Shown here: one piece after another, positions 1 to 8,833 of the stretch
How the letters are laid out: each line of letters opens with the position of its first letter
Position numbering within the stretch: position 1 is the first letter of the stretch
Source of the DNA: Roseateles saccharophilus
Lineage (GTDB): Bacteria > Pseudomonadota > Gammaproteobacteria > Burkholderiales > Burkholderiaceae_C
NCBI RefSeq assembly: GCF_004342485.1
Contig: NZ_SMBU01000005.1
Span: forward strand, 1-64,000
DNA length: 64,000 bases
Direction of reading: 5' to 3'
The notes under the pieces: model-generated
What the model saw: the letters and a program-made list of their open reading frames with translations, nothing else
What the model was told of the DNA's origin: nothing
Database searches by the model: none
Made by a program: the position numbers and the translations under genes

Positions 1-88
1 CCTCAAGCGCCGTGCCGCTGCCCTGGGCTACCAGATCAATCCGATGGAGGCAGTCGCATGAACGACCGTCCTCAGTTCTGTTTCTTGT
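1..88 (+). mobile_element. Probable 3' end of an insertion sequence with transposase C-terminus
   Basis: An open frame entering from the left edge (frame of base 2) encodes LKRRAAALGYQINPMEAVA and stops with TGA at 59-61. About 27 bases later the sequence joins the middle of livH, whose protein similarity stops abruptly at this point. A basic, alanine-rich tail followed by a short non-coding stub and a break in a host gene is what the end of an insertion sequence looks like. The family cannot be named from 19 residues and the other end lies outside the window. A contig-joining artefact is the main alternative. Confidence 0.45.
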
Positions 89-688
89 GAGCGGGATGCC
101 GATGCTCTGCGCGGCCTGGTGGTCGTCGGCCACGGCGCGCAGCGCGCGGCCGGTGGCGGTCTTCTGGAAGAACAGGCTCAACCCGGCCACCAGGGCCGCC
201 GCAATCAACGCCGCGTAGAGATCTTCCTTGCTGACGAGGATGCCGCCCTCGAAGGTCTGTTCGAACAGGAACATCGGGTCCTTGGGCAGGCCGATGTCGA
301 TCTTGTAGATGTCGTTGCCGAACAGCATCTGGCCCGCACCTTCGAGCAGATAGGCGATGCCGAGCGTCGCCATCAGCAGCGTGATGCCTTCCTGGTTGAC
401 GAGCTTGGATAGCGCCAGCCGCTCGACCAGCCAGGCGACAACGACCATCACGGCCAGCGCGCCGGCGAAGGCCAGCAGGTTGACGATCAGCCTGCCGTCC
501 AGACCCGTGGTCTTCGGGATCCATTCGGCCAGGCGCGCCATCGCCAGCGCCGCGAACAGCACCATGGCACCCTGCGCGAAGTTGAAGACGCCGCTGGCCT
601 TGAAGATCAGCACGAAGCCGAGAGCGATCAGCGAATACAGCATGCCCGACATCAGGCCGCCAATGAGGGTTTCGAGAAACGGTCCCAT
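89..688 (-). pseudogene. livH: Branched-chain amino acid ABC transporter permease LivH, 3' part cut off
   Basis: The ATG at 688 opens a frame beginning MGPFLETLIGGLMSGMLYSL with the hydrophobic, glycine-rich segments and the FNFAQGAMV motif typical of LivH, the inner-membrane permease of HAAT-family ABC importers (branched-chain amino acids, amides or aromatic acids). About 200 residues match the family; usual length is about 290-310. After SIGIPL, where family members continue with the next membrane helix, the reading frame changes to unrelated sequence that runs off the left edge. The gene lies 133 bp downstream of livG in the same direction, with a dispersed repeat between them. The break coincides with a putative insertion-sequence end, so the transporter is probably inactive unless a second copy exists. 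Confidence 0.7.
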
Positions 689-721
689 CACAGCGCCCCC
701 CCGAAGCGCCTGCGGCGCCTC

Positions 722-778
722 CCCCCAGGGGGCGCAACCAGCGGCCCGGCAAAGCCGGTTCCGCGGCTGCCACTGGGT
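722..778. repeat. Dispersed intergenic hairpin repeat, copy A
   Basis: This sits between livG and livH. It contains GGCCCGGCAAAGCCGGTTCC at 743-762, identical over 20 bases to 41226-41245, with a CCGGC-AAA-GCCGG hairpin flanked by outer arms CCAGCG (738-743) and CACTGG (771-776). It resembles the REP-like GC-rich repeats scattered between genes in Burkholderiales. It may form an RNA structure within the liv operon message. Confidence 0.7.
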
Positions 779-821
779 CCAGGCACTATGCGGTTCGAGA
801 TTCGGTCAGTAGCCATGCTGT

Positions 822-1607
822 TCAGTGCCCCGCGCCCAGATAGGCCTTGATGACGTCTTCGTTGCTGCGGACTTCCTCCGGCGCGCCATCGCCGATCTTC
901 TTGCCGTAGTCCAGCACGACGACGCGGTCCGAGATGTCCATGACGACGCCCATGTCGTGCTCGATCAGCACGATGGTCGTGCCGAACTCGTCGTTCACGT
1001 CGAGGATGAAGCGGCACATGTCCTGCTTCTCCTCGACGTTCATGCCGGCCATGGGCTCGTCCAGCAGCAGCAGGCTGGGCTCCATTGCCAGCGCGCGGCC
1101 GAGGTCGACGCGCTTTTGCAGGCCGTAGGGCAGGCGGCCGACCGGCGTCTTGCGGTGCGCCTGGATCTCGAGGAAGTCGATGATGCGCTCCACCACCTCG
1201 CGCTGTTCGGTCTCCTCGCGCCGCGCCGGGCCGAGGTGCAGGGCCTGCCAGAACAGGCCGCGCCGCATGCGCAGATTGCGGCCGGTCATGATGTTGTCCA
1301 GCACGCTCATGCCCTTGAACAGGGCCAGGTTCTGGAAGGTGCGCGCCACGCCCATCTCGGCGACCTGGCGCGGCTTCATGTGGTGGTAGTGGCGGCCGCG
1401 CAGCGTGATCTCGCCCTGCTGCGGCTGGTAGACGCCGTTGATGCAGTTCAGCATCGAACTCTTGCCCGCGCCATTGGGGCCGATGATGGCGCGGATCTCG
1501 TGCTCGCGGACGTTGAAGCTGATGTCGGTCAGCGCCTTCACGCCGCCGAAGGCCAGCGAGATGTTCTTCACGTCGAGGATGACGTCGCCGATCTTCTTGC
1601 TGCTCAT
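822..1607 (-). CDS. livG: Branched-chain amino acid type ABC transporter ATP-binding protein LivG
   Basis: This 261-residue cytoplasmic ATPase energises a HAAT-family importer. Visible motifs are Walker A GPNGAGKS (about residues 43-50), the family-typical ARTFQNLALF segment after the Q-loop region, a signature region LPYGLQKR, Walker B LLLLDEPMAGM and the switch histidine in LIEHDMGVVM. Length and motif order match LivG (type BCA_ABC_TP C-terminal tail). The start codon at 1607 overlaps the stop of the upstream acyl-CoA ligase gene (stop ends at 1604), so the two are translationally coupled. LivM, LivF and the binding protein are not in view. Confidence 0.95.
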   Translation of the reverse strand: MSSKKIGDVILDVKNISLAFGGVKALTDISFNVREHEIRAIIGPNGAGKSSMLNCINGVYQPQQGEITLRGRHYHHMKPRQVAEMGVARTFQNLALFKGMSVLDNIMTGRNLRMRRGLFWQALHLGPARREETEQREVVERIIDFLEIQAHRKTPVGRLPYGLQKRVDLGRALAMEPSLLLLDEPMAGMNVEEKQDMCRFILDVNDEFGTTIVLIEHDMGVVMDISDRVVVLDYGKKIGDGAPEEVRSNEDVIKAYLGAGH

Positions 1608-3562
1608 GCTGCCGCACCCTTCACGGCCGGGAAGGTACGGGCTTCCATGATGCGCAGGTCTGCCGCGACCATGGACGTGCGGCCGTCCTCGAACTTCACC
1701 TGGGTCTCGATGTGCTGCACCACGCGGCCGTCATAGAGCGCGTCGATCAGCACGCCGTACTTCTCGGCGATGGCGCCGCGGCGCACCTTGCGCGTGCGGG
1801 TCAGCTCGCCGTCGTCCGCGTCCAGCTCCTTGTGCAGCACGAGGAAGCGGCTGATCTGGCTGCCGGCCAGCAACTCGTCCTGGGCGAGGTCGGCGTTGAC
1901 CTTCTCGACGCAGTCGAGGATGAGCTCGTAGACCTCGGCACGGCCGGCCAGGTCGGTGTAGCCGGCATAGGGCAGGTTGCGGCGCTCGGCCCAGTTGCCG
2001 ACAGCCTCGAAATCGATGTTGATGAAGGCGCAGACCTTCTCGCGCCGGTCGCCGAAGCAGACCGCCTCCTTGATGTGCGGGAAGAACTTCAGCTTGTTCT
2101 CGACGTATTTGGGCGCAAACATCGCGCCGTCGAAGGCACCGCCCGCAAGCCGCCCCACGTCCTTGGCGCGGTCGATGATCTTCAGATGGCCGCCGGGCGT
2201 CAGGAAGCCGGCGTCGCCGGTGTGGAACCAGCCGTCCGCCGTCAGCGCCTCGGCCGTCGCGGCGTCGTTCTTGTAATAGCCCTTGAGCAGGCCCGGCGAG
2301 CGCACCAGCAGCTCGCCGCTGTCGGCCAATCTGATCTCCACGCCCTCGATGGGCACGCCTACCGTGTCCGCACGGGCCTCGTGGTCGGGCTGCAGGCAGA
2401 CGAAGACGGCGGTCTCGGTCGAGCCGTAGAGCTGCTTCAGGTTGATGCCGATGGCGCGGTAGAAGCTGAACAGGTCGGGCCCGATCGCCTCGCCGGCCGT
2501 GTAGGCGACGCGCACACACGAGAAGCCCAGCGTGTTGCGCAGCGGGCCGTAGATCAGCACGTCGCCCACGGCATAAGCCAGACGGTCCAGCAGGCTCACG
2601 GGCTGGCCGTCCATCAGCTTCGTGCCGACGCGCCGCGCCAGCCTCATGCAACGCTCGAACAGCCAGCGCTTGGGCGCGGCGGCATCCTCCATGCGGATCA
2701 TCACCGTCGTCAGCAGGCCCTCGAAGACGCGCGGCGGCGCGAAGTAATAGGTCGGGCCGATCTCCTTCAGGTCGATGCTGACCGTGGAGGCCGACTCCGG
2801 GCAGTTGACGACATAGCCCACGGCCAGCCACTGCGCGAAGCTGAAGATGTTCTGGCCGATCCAGGCCGGCGGCAGATAGGCCAGCACCTCCTCGTCGGGC
2901 GTCAGCTTGTCGAAGCGCTGGCCCGCGCGGGCGCGGTCGATCAGCGTCGCATGGGTGTGGATGACCCCCTTGGGGTTGCCCGTCGTGCCGGACGTGAAGA
3001 ACAGCGCCGCGACATCGCCCGCCTGGCCGGCGGCCACCTCGGCGGCGAAGAAGTCCGGCCGCTCGGCCTGCGCGGCGCGGCCCTGGGCGGCCAGTTCGTC
3101 CAGCGAGGCCAGACCGGCCTCGTCGTAGTTGCGCAGGCCGCGCGGGTCGTCGTACCAGATGCGCTTGAGCTGCGGGCACTGCTCGCGCAGCTCCAGTAGC
3201 TTGTCGACCTGCTCCTGGTCCTCGACGACGGCGAGCGCGATCTCGGCGTTGTTCAGCGGGAAGACGAACTCGGCCGCGACGGCGTCCTGGTAGAGCGGCA
3301 CGGGCACGGCGCCGAGGGACTGGGCGGCCAGCATCGTCGCGTAAAGCCGCGGCCGGTTCTCGCCGACGACGACGAGGTGCTCGCCGCGGCGCAGGCCGGC
3401 CGCCGCCAGGCCCAGGGCCAGCTCCTGCGCCAGGGTCGCAAGCTGCGCCCAGGTCAGCGTCTGCCAGACGCCGAACGCCTTCTCGCGCAGCGCGGGTGCC
3501 TGGGGCCGCCGCGCAGCGTGGTCGAGCAAGAGCTGAGGGAAGGTGGTCAAGCCTGTCTCCAA
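1604..3562 (-). CDS. AMP-dependent synthetase/ligase, long-chain acyl-CoA synthetase type
   Basis: This 652-residue cytoplasmic enzyme of the ANL superfamily activates a carboxylic acid to its acyl-CoA through an acyl-AMP. The AMP-binding motif TSGTTGNPKG lies at residues 190-199, YGSTET near residue 375 and the GWFHTGDAG motif follows. The long form with a C-terminal extension resembles FadD15-type enzymes. Its start codon is TTG (3560-3562), which fits the family N-terminus. It is the first gene of a unit with livG and livH, an arrangement often seen where the transporter imports the acid that the ligase activates (aromatic or fatty acids). The substrate cannot be told from sequence. A divergent Crp/Fnr-type gene lies 112 bp upstream. 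Confidence 0.9.
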   Translation of the reverse strand: METGLTTFPQLLLDHAARRPQAPALREKAFGVWQTLTWAQLATLAQELALGLAAAGLRRGEHLVVVGENRPRLYATMLAAQSLGAVPVPLYQDAVAAEFVFPLNNAEIALAVVEDQEQVDKLLELREQCPQLKRIWYDDPRGLRNYDEAGLASLDELAAQGRAAQAERPDFFAAEVAAGQAGDVAALFFTSGTTGNPKGVIHTHATLIDRARAGQRFDKLTPDEEVLAYLPPAWIGQNIFSFAQWLAVGYVVNCPESASTVSIDLKEIGPTYYFAPPRVFEGLLTTVMIRMEDAAAPKRWLFERCMRLARRVGTKLMDGQPVSLLDRLAYAVGDVLIYGPLRNTLGFSCVRVAYTAGEAIGPDLFSFYRAIGINLKQLYGSTETAVFVCLQPDHEARADTVGVPIEGVEIRLADSGELLVRSPGLLKGYYKNDAATAEALTADGWFHTGDAGFLTPGGHLKIIDRAKDVGRLAGGAFDGAMFAPKYVENKLKFFPHIKEAVCFGDRREKVCAFINIDFEAVGNWAERRNLPYAGYTDLAGRAEVYELILDCVEKVNADLAQDELLAGSQISRFLVLHKELDADDGELTRTRKVRRGAIAEKYGVLIDALYDGRVVQHIETQVKFEDGRTSMVAADLRIMEARTFPAVKGAAA

Positions 3563-3608
3563 CGCGAGGGCTCAGGCCCCCGTCTGTGCAGGCATTCTGG
3601 ACAGGACT

Positions 3609-3638
3609 TTGACGCCCATCTGTCGGTGCGACGACAAT
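3609..3638 (+). promoter_or_regulatory. Candidate sigma-70 promoter for the Crp/Fnr-type gene
   Basis: TTGACG at 3609-3614 and GACAAT at 3633-3638 are separated by 18 bases, 37 bases before the proposed start codon at 3675. The match is good for this GC-rich genome but rests on inspection only. Confidence 0.4.
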
Positions 3639-3674
3639 TTACGGGCTTTCACGGCCCAGACTTTCCCGCATGCC

Positions 3675-4385
3675 ATGGCCGATCTGCCCCTGACCCTGCG
3701 CCAGCGCGCGCGCAAGCCCACTGCCGCCGAACTGGACGCCATCCCCTGGCTGAAGCTGCTGGACGGCAGCCAGCGCGCCCGCGCCATCGTCACGCTGGAG
3801 GTGGCCGATGCCGAGCCCGGCGAGAGGATGTGCCGCATCGGCCGGCCGGCCAATTTCTGGTTCGGCGTGGTGGACGGCCTCTTGAAAATGAACAACGACG
3901 ACTCGCTCGGCCAGGCCGTCACCTTCACCGGCATCCCGCCCGGCGGCTGGTTCGGCGAGGGCACGCTGATCAAGCGCGAGGTCTACCGCTACAACGTGCA
4001 GGCGCTGCGGCCCAGCGTCGTGGCCGGCCTGCCCATCGACAGCTTCCATGCCCTGCTGGACGGCAGCATCGCCTTCAACCGCTTCGTCCTGAACCAGCTC
4101 AACGAGAGGCTGGGCCAGTTCATCGCCGCGCGCGAGACCGATCGCATCCACGACCCCGACGTGCGCGTCGCGCGCAATCTCGCCGCCCTCTTCCACCCGC
4201 AGCTCTACCCTGGCGTGGGCAACTGGCTGCGCATCACGCAGCAGGAACTCGGCTATCTGGTGGGGCTGTCGCGCCAGCGGGTGAACCAGGCGCTGCACCG
4301 GCTGGGCGGCGCCGGACTGATCCGCATCGAATACGGCGGCCTGAGGGTGCTGGACCTTGCCGGCCTGAAGGGCTTTGCGGCCTGA
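3675..4385 (+). CDS. Crp/Fnr family transcriptional regulator
   Basis: This 236-residue protein has an N-terminal cyclic-nucleotide-binding-like beta barrel (PGGWFGEGTLI, about residues 95-105) and a C-terminal winged helix with ITQQELGYLVGLSRQRVNQAL (about 185-205). No cysteine cluster for an iron-sulfur centre is visible, so it is not an oxygen-sensing FNR. The recognition helix reads SRQRVN where CRP has SRETVG and FNR has VETISR, so its operator is probably not the classical one. The ATG at 3675 was chosen over an upstream in-frame start at 3543 because family homology begins there and a promoter lies between. It is divergent from the acyl-CoA ligase/liv unit and may regulate it. Confidence 0.85.
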   Translation: MADLPLTLRQRARKPTAAELDAIPWLKLLDGSQRARAIVTLEVADAEPGERMCRIGRPANFWFGVVDGLLKMNNDDSLGQAVTFTGIPPGGWFGEGTLIKREVYRYNVQALRPSVVAGLPIDSFHALLDGSIAFNRFVLNQLNERLGQFIAARETDRIHDPDVRVARNLAALFHPQLYPGVGNWLRITQQELGYLVGLSRQRVNQALHRLGGAGLIRIEYGGLRVLDLAGLKGFAA

Positions 4386-4994
4386 TCAGGCCGCGAAGGC
4401 GACGGCCTCGGGCTCGCTGCGCGGCAGCGTGGCCCAACGGTCGGCACCCAGTTCGTAGAGCAGGGCCGTCGAGATGCCCGGGCCATCGGACAACGAACCC
4501 TTCAGGCGCAGGCCCAGGCTCTCCAGCGTCTTTCGGGTGGGTGCGTTGTTGGGCAGCACGGCGGCCACGACACTGGCCTCCTGGCGCTGCTCGAAGGCCT
4601 GCCCGAACGCGTACTGCGCCATCTCGGACGCCAGGCCGCGGCCCCAGGCCTGGGGCGTGATGCGGTAGTAGAGGAAGAGCCCGGCATGGCCGGCGACGCT
4701 GCGGTGCATCAGGCCGCCGAAACCGATCAGCTCGTCGGGTTGCTCGCGTTCGGCGATGGCCCAGTGGCCGAAGCCGCGGACCTGCCAATGATCCATCCAG
4801 GTCCGGAGCTGGTTGCGCGTCGCATCGCGGCCATGTGGCGTCGCGGCGGCGCAGAAGCGCGTGACGGCCGGGTCGGCATAGAGGGTCACCAGCGTGTCCA
4901 GATCGGCGTCGCGGGGCGGGCGCAGCTTCAGGCGGCGAGTGACCATGGCTGCCGGCACAGCGGCGAGGGACTCGCGGGACTCACTCAAGGCCAT
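4386..4994 (-). CDS. GNAT family N-acetyltransferase (RimJ/RimL-like)
   Basis: This 202-residue protein begins MALSESRESLAAVP at 4994. It shows the acetyltransferase_3 pattern: TRRLKLRPPRDADLDTL at the N-terminus, a central IGFGGL strand and an acetyl-CoA-binding region YRITPQAWGRGLASEM followed by NAPTRKTLESLGL. These proteins transfer acetyl groups to protein N-termini or small amines; the substrate is unknown here. An upstream in-frame start at 5096 would add 34 residues without family similarity. The stop codon abuts that of the Crp/Fnr gene, so the two are convergent with no spacer. Confidence 0.8.
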   Translation of the reverse strand: MALSESRESLAAVPAAMVTRRLKLRPPRDADLDTLVTLYADPAVTRFCAAATPHGRDATRNQLRTWMDHWQVRGFGHWAIAEREQPDELIGFGGLMHRSVAGHAGLFLYYRITPQAWGRGLASEMAQYAFGQAFEQRQEASVVAAVLPNNAPTRKTLESLGLRLKGSLSDGPGISTALLYELGADRWATLPRSEPEAVAFAA

Positions 4995-5058
4995 GGAACG
5001 ACGCAAACTCGGTAAAAACCCTAGGTTAACGACGAGATGAGCCCAAGGGAAGCCCGCG

Positions 5059-5086
5059 GTGACGGGGATTGTCGCATTCCCGTCAC
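5059..5086. other. Intergenic hairpin
   Basis: GTGACGGG (5059-5066) and CCCGTCAC (5079-5086) form a perfect 8-bp stem downstream of the DUF167 gene. There is no T-tract on either strand, so it is not a standard intrinsic terminator. Confidence 0.45.
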
Positions 5087-5108
5087 AAATGCACACAATC
5101 GGCGCCGA

Positions 5109-5345
5109 TCAGTCGCGCATTTCCACCCGCACCCGCTTGAACCGCGAGCCGCCGCCGCTGTGGATGCTGACCGAGGACTTGGCGCAGCCGAAGTGCTTGG
5201 CCACCAGCGCGATCAGCTCGGCATTGGCCTTGCCATCCACCGGAGGCGACTTCAGCCAGGCGGTCCAGGTGCCGTCGGCCTCCTGGACCAGCTCGGACCG
5301 CGACGATCCGGGCTTGGCCTTGAGCTGCAGCGTGGTGGTGCTCAT
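5109..5345 (-). CDS. DUF167 (YggU) family protein
   Basis: This 78-residue protein starts MSTTTLQLKAKPGSS and contains the family core PPVDGKANAELIALVAKHFG followed by a GGGSRFKRVRV strand. Members are small alpha/beta proteins of unknown role, widely conserved and often beside yggS or yggT. The ATG at 5345 is preferred because upstream in-frame sequence to 5390 does not resemble the family. It is downstream of htpG on the same strand, 73 bases away. Confidence 0.85.
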   Translation of the reverse strand: MSTTTLQLKAKPGSSRSELVQEADGTWTAWLKSPPVDGKANAELIALVAKHFGCAKSSVSIHSGGGSRFKRVRVEMRD

Positions 5346-5418
5346 TGCTACCCCCTTCGCGCTGCGCGCTGCCGCCCACAGCGGGAGCACGCTTGCTTGG
5401 GGCGGCCCGGCGCGGCGC

Positions 5419-7299
5419 TCAACCGATCAGCAGCGCGTTGACGCGCTTCACATAGGCGGCCGGGTCTTCCAGGTGACCGCCCTCGGCCAGCACGGCCTGG
5501 TCGAACAGCACCTGGGCCAGGTCGTCGAAATGCGCACTGCCGTCCAGCTTCTTGACCAGCGCGTGTTCGGCATTGATCTCCAGCGTCGGCTTGCTCTCGG
5601 GCGCGCTCTGGCCGGCCTGCTTCAGCAGGCGCGCCAGATGGCCGCTGACATCGCCTTCCTCGACGACGATGCAGGCCGGCGAGTCGACCAGGCGGGTCGT
5701 CACACGCACATCCCTGGCGCGGTCCTTGAGCGACTCCTTCAGCTTGTCCAGCAGGGGCTTCATGGCCTCGGACGTTGCCTCGGCCTTCTTCTTCTCGGCC
5801 TCGTCCTGCAGCTTGCCCAGATCGACGGAGCCCTTGGCGACGGACTGCAGCGGCTTGCCCTCGAACTCGTAGAGGTGGCTGAGCATCCACTCGTCGACGC
5901 GGTCCACCAGCAGCAGCACCTCGATGCCCTTCTTGCGGAAGATCTCCAGCTGCGGGCTGTGCTTGGCGGCGGCGAGGCTGTCGGCGGTGATGTAGTAGAC
6001 GGCCTCCTGGCCTTCCTTCATGCGGGCCACATAGTCCGCCAGGCTGACGTTGGCGTCGGCCTGCGTGGACGCGAAGCGGAACAGCTTGGCCAGGCGCTCC
6101 TGGTTGGCATGGTCCTCGCCGATGCCTTCCTTCAGCACCTGGCCAAAGTCCTTCCAGAAGTCGGCGTACTTCTGCTTCTCGGCGGCGTCCTCGCTGTTGG
6201 CCAGCGACTCCAGCATGCCCAGCACGCGCTTGGTCGAGCCCTCGCGGATGGCCTTCACGTCGCGGCTTTCCTGCAGCAGCTCGCGGCTCACGTTCAGCGG
6301 CAGGTCGGCCGAGTCGATGACGCCCTTGACGAAGCGCAGGTAGACCGGCATCAGCGCCTCGGCGTCGTCCATGATGAAGACGCGCTTCACGTACAGCTTC
6401 ACGCCGCCGCGCTTGTCGCGGTTCCACAGGTCGAAGGGCGCCTTGGCCGGGATATAGAGCAGCTGCGTGTACTCGCTGCGGCCCTCGACGCGGTTGTGCG
6501 TGTAGGCCAGCGGCGCCTCGCTGTCGTGGCTGATCTGCTTGTAGAACTCCTGGTACTGCTCGGGCGTGATCTCGCTCTTGCTGCGGCTCCACAGTGCCGA
6601 GGCCTTGTTGACCGGCTCCCACTCGTCGGTGACGACCTGCTTGGCCGCTTCGGCGTCCCAGGTCTCCTTCTTCATCAGGATGGGCAGGGAGATGTGGTCG
6701 CTGTACTTGGCGACCGTGGACTTGACGCGCCAGGTCTTCAGGAACTCATCCTCGCCCTCGCGCAGATGCAGGATGACGTCGGTGCCGCGGCCGGGCTTGT
6801 TGATGTTCTCGATCTCGTACTCGCCCGTGCCCTCGCTGCTCCAGCGCACGCCCTGGTCCGCGGCCAGGCCGGCGCGGCGGGTTTCGACGGTGATGCGGTC
6901 GGCGACGATGAAGCCGGAATAGAAGCCCACGCCGAACTGGCCGATCAGCTGGGCGTCCTTCTTCTGGTCGCCCTCCAGCCTGGCCATGAACTCGCGCGTG
7001 CCGCTCTTGGCAATAGTGCCCAGGTGGGCCGCCGCTTCCTCGGCGCTCATGCCGATGCCGTTGTCGCTGATGGTCAGCGTCCTGGCGGCCTCGTCGAAGC
7101 TGATGCGCACTTCCAGGTTGGGTGCGTCCTCGAACAGCGCCGCGTTGTCCAGCGCCTCGAAGCGCAGCTTGTCGCAGGCATCGCTGGCGTTGCTCACCAG
7201 CTCGCGCAGGAAGATCTCCTTGTTGGAGTACAGCGAGTGGGTGACGAGGTGCAGGATCTGCTTGACTTCGGCCTGGAAGGCGTGGGTTTGCTTGGTCAT
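5419..7299 (-). CDS. htpG: Molecular chaperone HtpG (Hsp90)
   Basis: This 626-residue cytoplasmic ATP-dependent chaperone begins [19 protein letters not shown]. The GHKL ATPase motifs are visible: [16 protein letters not shown] and GQFGVGFYS. The middle domain carries [18 protein letters not shown] and NVSRELLQ. The length matches HtpG (about 620-640). The ATG at 7299 is set by homology and by the sigma-32 promoter just upstream, which excludes the longer frame to 7392. Expression is expected to rise on heat shock. Confidence 0.97.
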   Translation of the reverse strand: MTKQTHAFQAEVKQILHLVTHSLYSNKEIFLRELVSNASDACDKLRFEALDNAALFEDAPNLEVRISFDEAARTLTISDNGIGMSAEEAAAHLGTIAKSGTREFMARLEGDQKKDAQLIGQFGVGFYSGFIVADRITVETRRAGLAADQGVRWSSEGTGEYEIENINKPGRGTDVILHLREGEDEFLKTWRVKSTVAKYSDHISLPILMKKETWDAEAAKQVVTDEWEPVNKASALWSRSKSEITPEQYQEFYKQISHDSEAPLAYTHNRVEGRSEYTQLLYIPAKAPFDLWNRDKRGGVKLYVKRVFIMDDAEALMPVYLRFVKGVIDSADLPLNVSRELLQESRDVKAIREGSTKRVLGMLESLANSEDAAEKQKYADFWKDFGQVLKEGIGEDHANQERLAKLFRFASTQADANVSLADYVARMKEGQEAVYYITADSLAAAKHSPQLEIFRKKGIEVLLLVDRVDEWMLSHLYEFEGKPLQSVAKGSVDLGKLQDEAEKKKAEATSEAMKPLLDKLKESLKDRARDVRVTTRLVDSPACIVVEEGDVSGHLARLLKQAGQSAPESKPTLEINAEHALVKKLDGSAHFDDLAQVLFDQAVLAEGGHLEDPAAYVKRVNALLIG

Positions 7300-7331
7300 G
7301 GCGAATGGGTCTGGAAAGCGAAACGCGGCCC

Positions 7332-7360
7332 AGATGGGGCCGCGCGGGAGGGGTTTCAAG
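7332..7360 (-). promoter_or_regulatory. Sigma-32 (RpoH) heat-shock promoter of htpG
   Basis: On the minus strand CTTGAAA (7360-7354), 14 bases, then CCCCATCT (7339-7332) match the RpoH consensus CTTGAAA-N13-16-CCCCATnT at every defined base. The inferred start of transcription is about 25 bases before the htpG ATG. The -10 element overlaps a perfect 8-bp hairpin, CGCGGCCC (7324-7331) with GGGCCGCG (7337-7344). That hairpin is followed on the minus strand by TTTCGCTTT and may also end transcripts of the upstream gene. Confidence 0.85.
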
Positions 7361-7363
7361 AGG

Positions 7364-7675
7364 TCAGTAGGACACGGCCTGGCGCGCCACATCGACCTTG
7401 ATGAGCGCCTTGGACAGCGCCCCGGCCGCGGCGCGGGCGTAGTCCAGCGCCCAGGCCGCGTCGGCGAAGCCCGCGAGGCCGGCGCCGGCCGCCACCTGGA
7501 CGAGCTTGTCGGCCAGCAGCACCTTGCCGGAACCGCGCAGCGGCTCGCACTCCAGCCGCACGTACTGCTCGTCCAGCCAGCGCCGGGCGGCCTCGAAGCT
7601 CAACACTTCGGCGCTGTCGAGGCTGAGCTCGACCGGTGCGCCGGTCTCGAAGATGACGGTGATGCGGGCGTCCAT
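7364..7675 (-). CDS. Conserved hypothetical protein
   Basis: This 103-residue soluble protein starts [21 protein letters not shown] at 7675. It has no signal peptide or membrane segment and no motif I recognise. It follows aroG by 13 bases on the same strand, so it is probably co-transcribed with it; its stop codon lies only 4 bases from the -35 element of the htpG promoter. An upstream in-frame extension to 7801 overlaps aroG and is unlikely. Function unknown. Confidence 0.7.
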   Translation of the reverse strand: MDARITVIFETGAPVELSLDSAEVLSFEAARRWLDEQYVRLECEPLRGSGKVLLADKLVQVAAGAGLAGFADAAWALDYARAAAGALSKALIKVDVARQAVSY

Positions 7676-7688
7676 GCGTCGGATTGTG

Positions 7689-8819
7689 TCAGCCCCGGCG
7701 CGCCTTGACAGCCCCGGCGAGCACGTCCAGAACGGCCAGCGAGTCGTCCCAGCCCAGGCAGGCATCGGTGATGCTCTTGCCGTATTCCAGCTTGGAGGCA
7801 TCGTCCTTGCCGGGCGTGAACTTTTGGGCGCCGTCGTGCAGATGGCTCTCGACCATCACGCCGAAGATGCTCTTGCTGCCTTCGCGCATCTGCCCGGAGA
7901 TGTCCCGGGCCACGTCGAGCTGGCGCTGGTGCTGCTTGCTGGAGTTGGCGTGCGAGCAGTCCACCATCAGGCGCTGCGGCAGCTTGGCCTTCTCCAGGTC
8001 GGCACAGGCCGCGGCCACGCTTGCCGAATCGTAGTTGGGCGCCTTGCCGCCGCGCAGGATGACGTGGCAGTCCTCGTTGCCGCGCGTCTCGACGATGGCG
8101 ACCTGGCCGTTCTTGTGCACCGACAGGAAATGGTGGCCGCGCGCCGCGGCCTGGATGGCGTCGGTGGCGATCTTGATGTTGCCGTCGGTGCCGTTCTTGA
8201 AGCCGATGGGCGCCGACAGGCCCGAGGCGAGTTCGCGGTGCACCTGGCTCTCGGTCGTGCGCGCGCCGATGGCGCCCCAGGCGATCAGGTCGCCGATGTA
8301 CTGCGGCGAGATCACGTCCAGGAACTCGGAGCCGGCCGGCACGCCCAGGCGGTTGATCTCCAGCAGCAGCTGGCGCGCGATGCGCAGGCCCTCGTCGATG
8401 CGGTAGCTCTCGTCGAGGTAGGGGTCGTTGATCAGGCCCTTCCAGCCGACGGTGGTGCGCGGCTTCTCGAAGTAGACGCGCATGACGATCTCCAGCGTGT
8501 CGGCGTACTTCTCGCGCTGCTGCTTCAGCTTGCGGGCGTACTCGATGGCGGCCGTCGGGTCGTGGATGGAGCAGGGGCCGATGACGACGAGCAGGCGGTC
8601 GTCCTTGCCATTCATGATGCGGCGGATGCGCTGGCGGGTCTGGCTGATGAGGCCTTCCATCGCCGTGCCGCGGATCGGAAAGAAGCGGATCAGGTGCTCC
8701 GGCGGCGGCAGCGGCGTGATGTCGAGGATGCGCTCGTCATCGGTGGCGCTGGTCTTGTCGTCCTGGGAGTACCAGCGCTGGGCTTCGGGTTCGACGGACT
8801 GGAGCTTGGTCGCATTCAT
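7689..8819 (-). CDS. aroG: 3-deoxy-7-phosphoheptulonate synthase, class I (AroG type)
   Basis: This 376-residue enzyme condenses phosphoenolpyruvate and erythrose 4-phosphate to DAHP, the first step of the shikimate pathway. It is collinear with E. coli AroG: DDRLLVVIGPCSIHDP, MRVYFEKPRTTVGWKGLIND, WGAIGARTTESQVHRELASG, FKNGTDG, ILRGG, DCSHANSSK, GVMVESHL, YGKSITDACLGW and a VKARRG end. The N-terminal extension is of the feedback-regulated type, but the inhibitor cannot be assigned. It is preceded by a leader peptide rich in Phe, Trp and Tyr and a terminator, so transcription is probably attenuated by aromatic amino acids. Confidence 0.97.
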   Translation of the reverse strand: MNATKLQSVEPEAQRWYSQDDKTSATDDERILDITPLPPPEHLIRFFPIRGTAMEGLISQTRQRIRRIMNGKDDRLLVVIGPCSIHDPTAAIEYARKLKQQREKYADTLEIVMRVYFEKPRTTVGWKGLINDPYLDESYRIDEGLRIARQLLLEINRLGVPAGSEFLDVISPQYIGDLIAWGAIGARTTESQVHRELASGLSAPIGFKNGTDGNIKIATDAIQAAARGHHFLSVHKNGQVAIVETRGNEDCHVILRGGKAPNYDSASVAAACADLEKAKLPQRLMVDCSHANSSKQHQRQLDVARDISGQMREGSKSIFGVMVESHLHDGAQKFTPGKDDASKLEYGKSITDACLGWDDSLAVLDVLAGAVKARRG

Positions 8820-8833
8820 CTTTCGGGCACCTC

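Noticed and set aside
5059-7401. 780-codon plus-strand frame across htpG
   Set aside because: It is the complement of htpG; its low-complexity Leu/Ala/Gln/His composition is typical of antisense frames in GC-rich genes.
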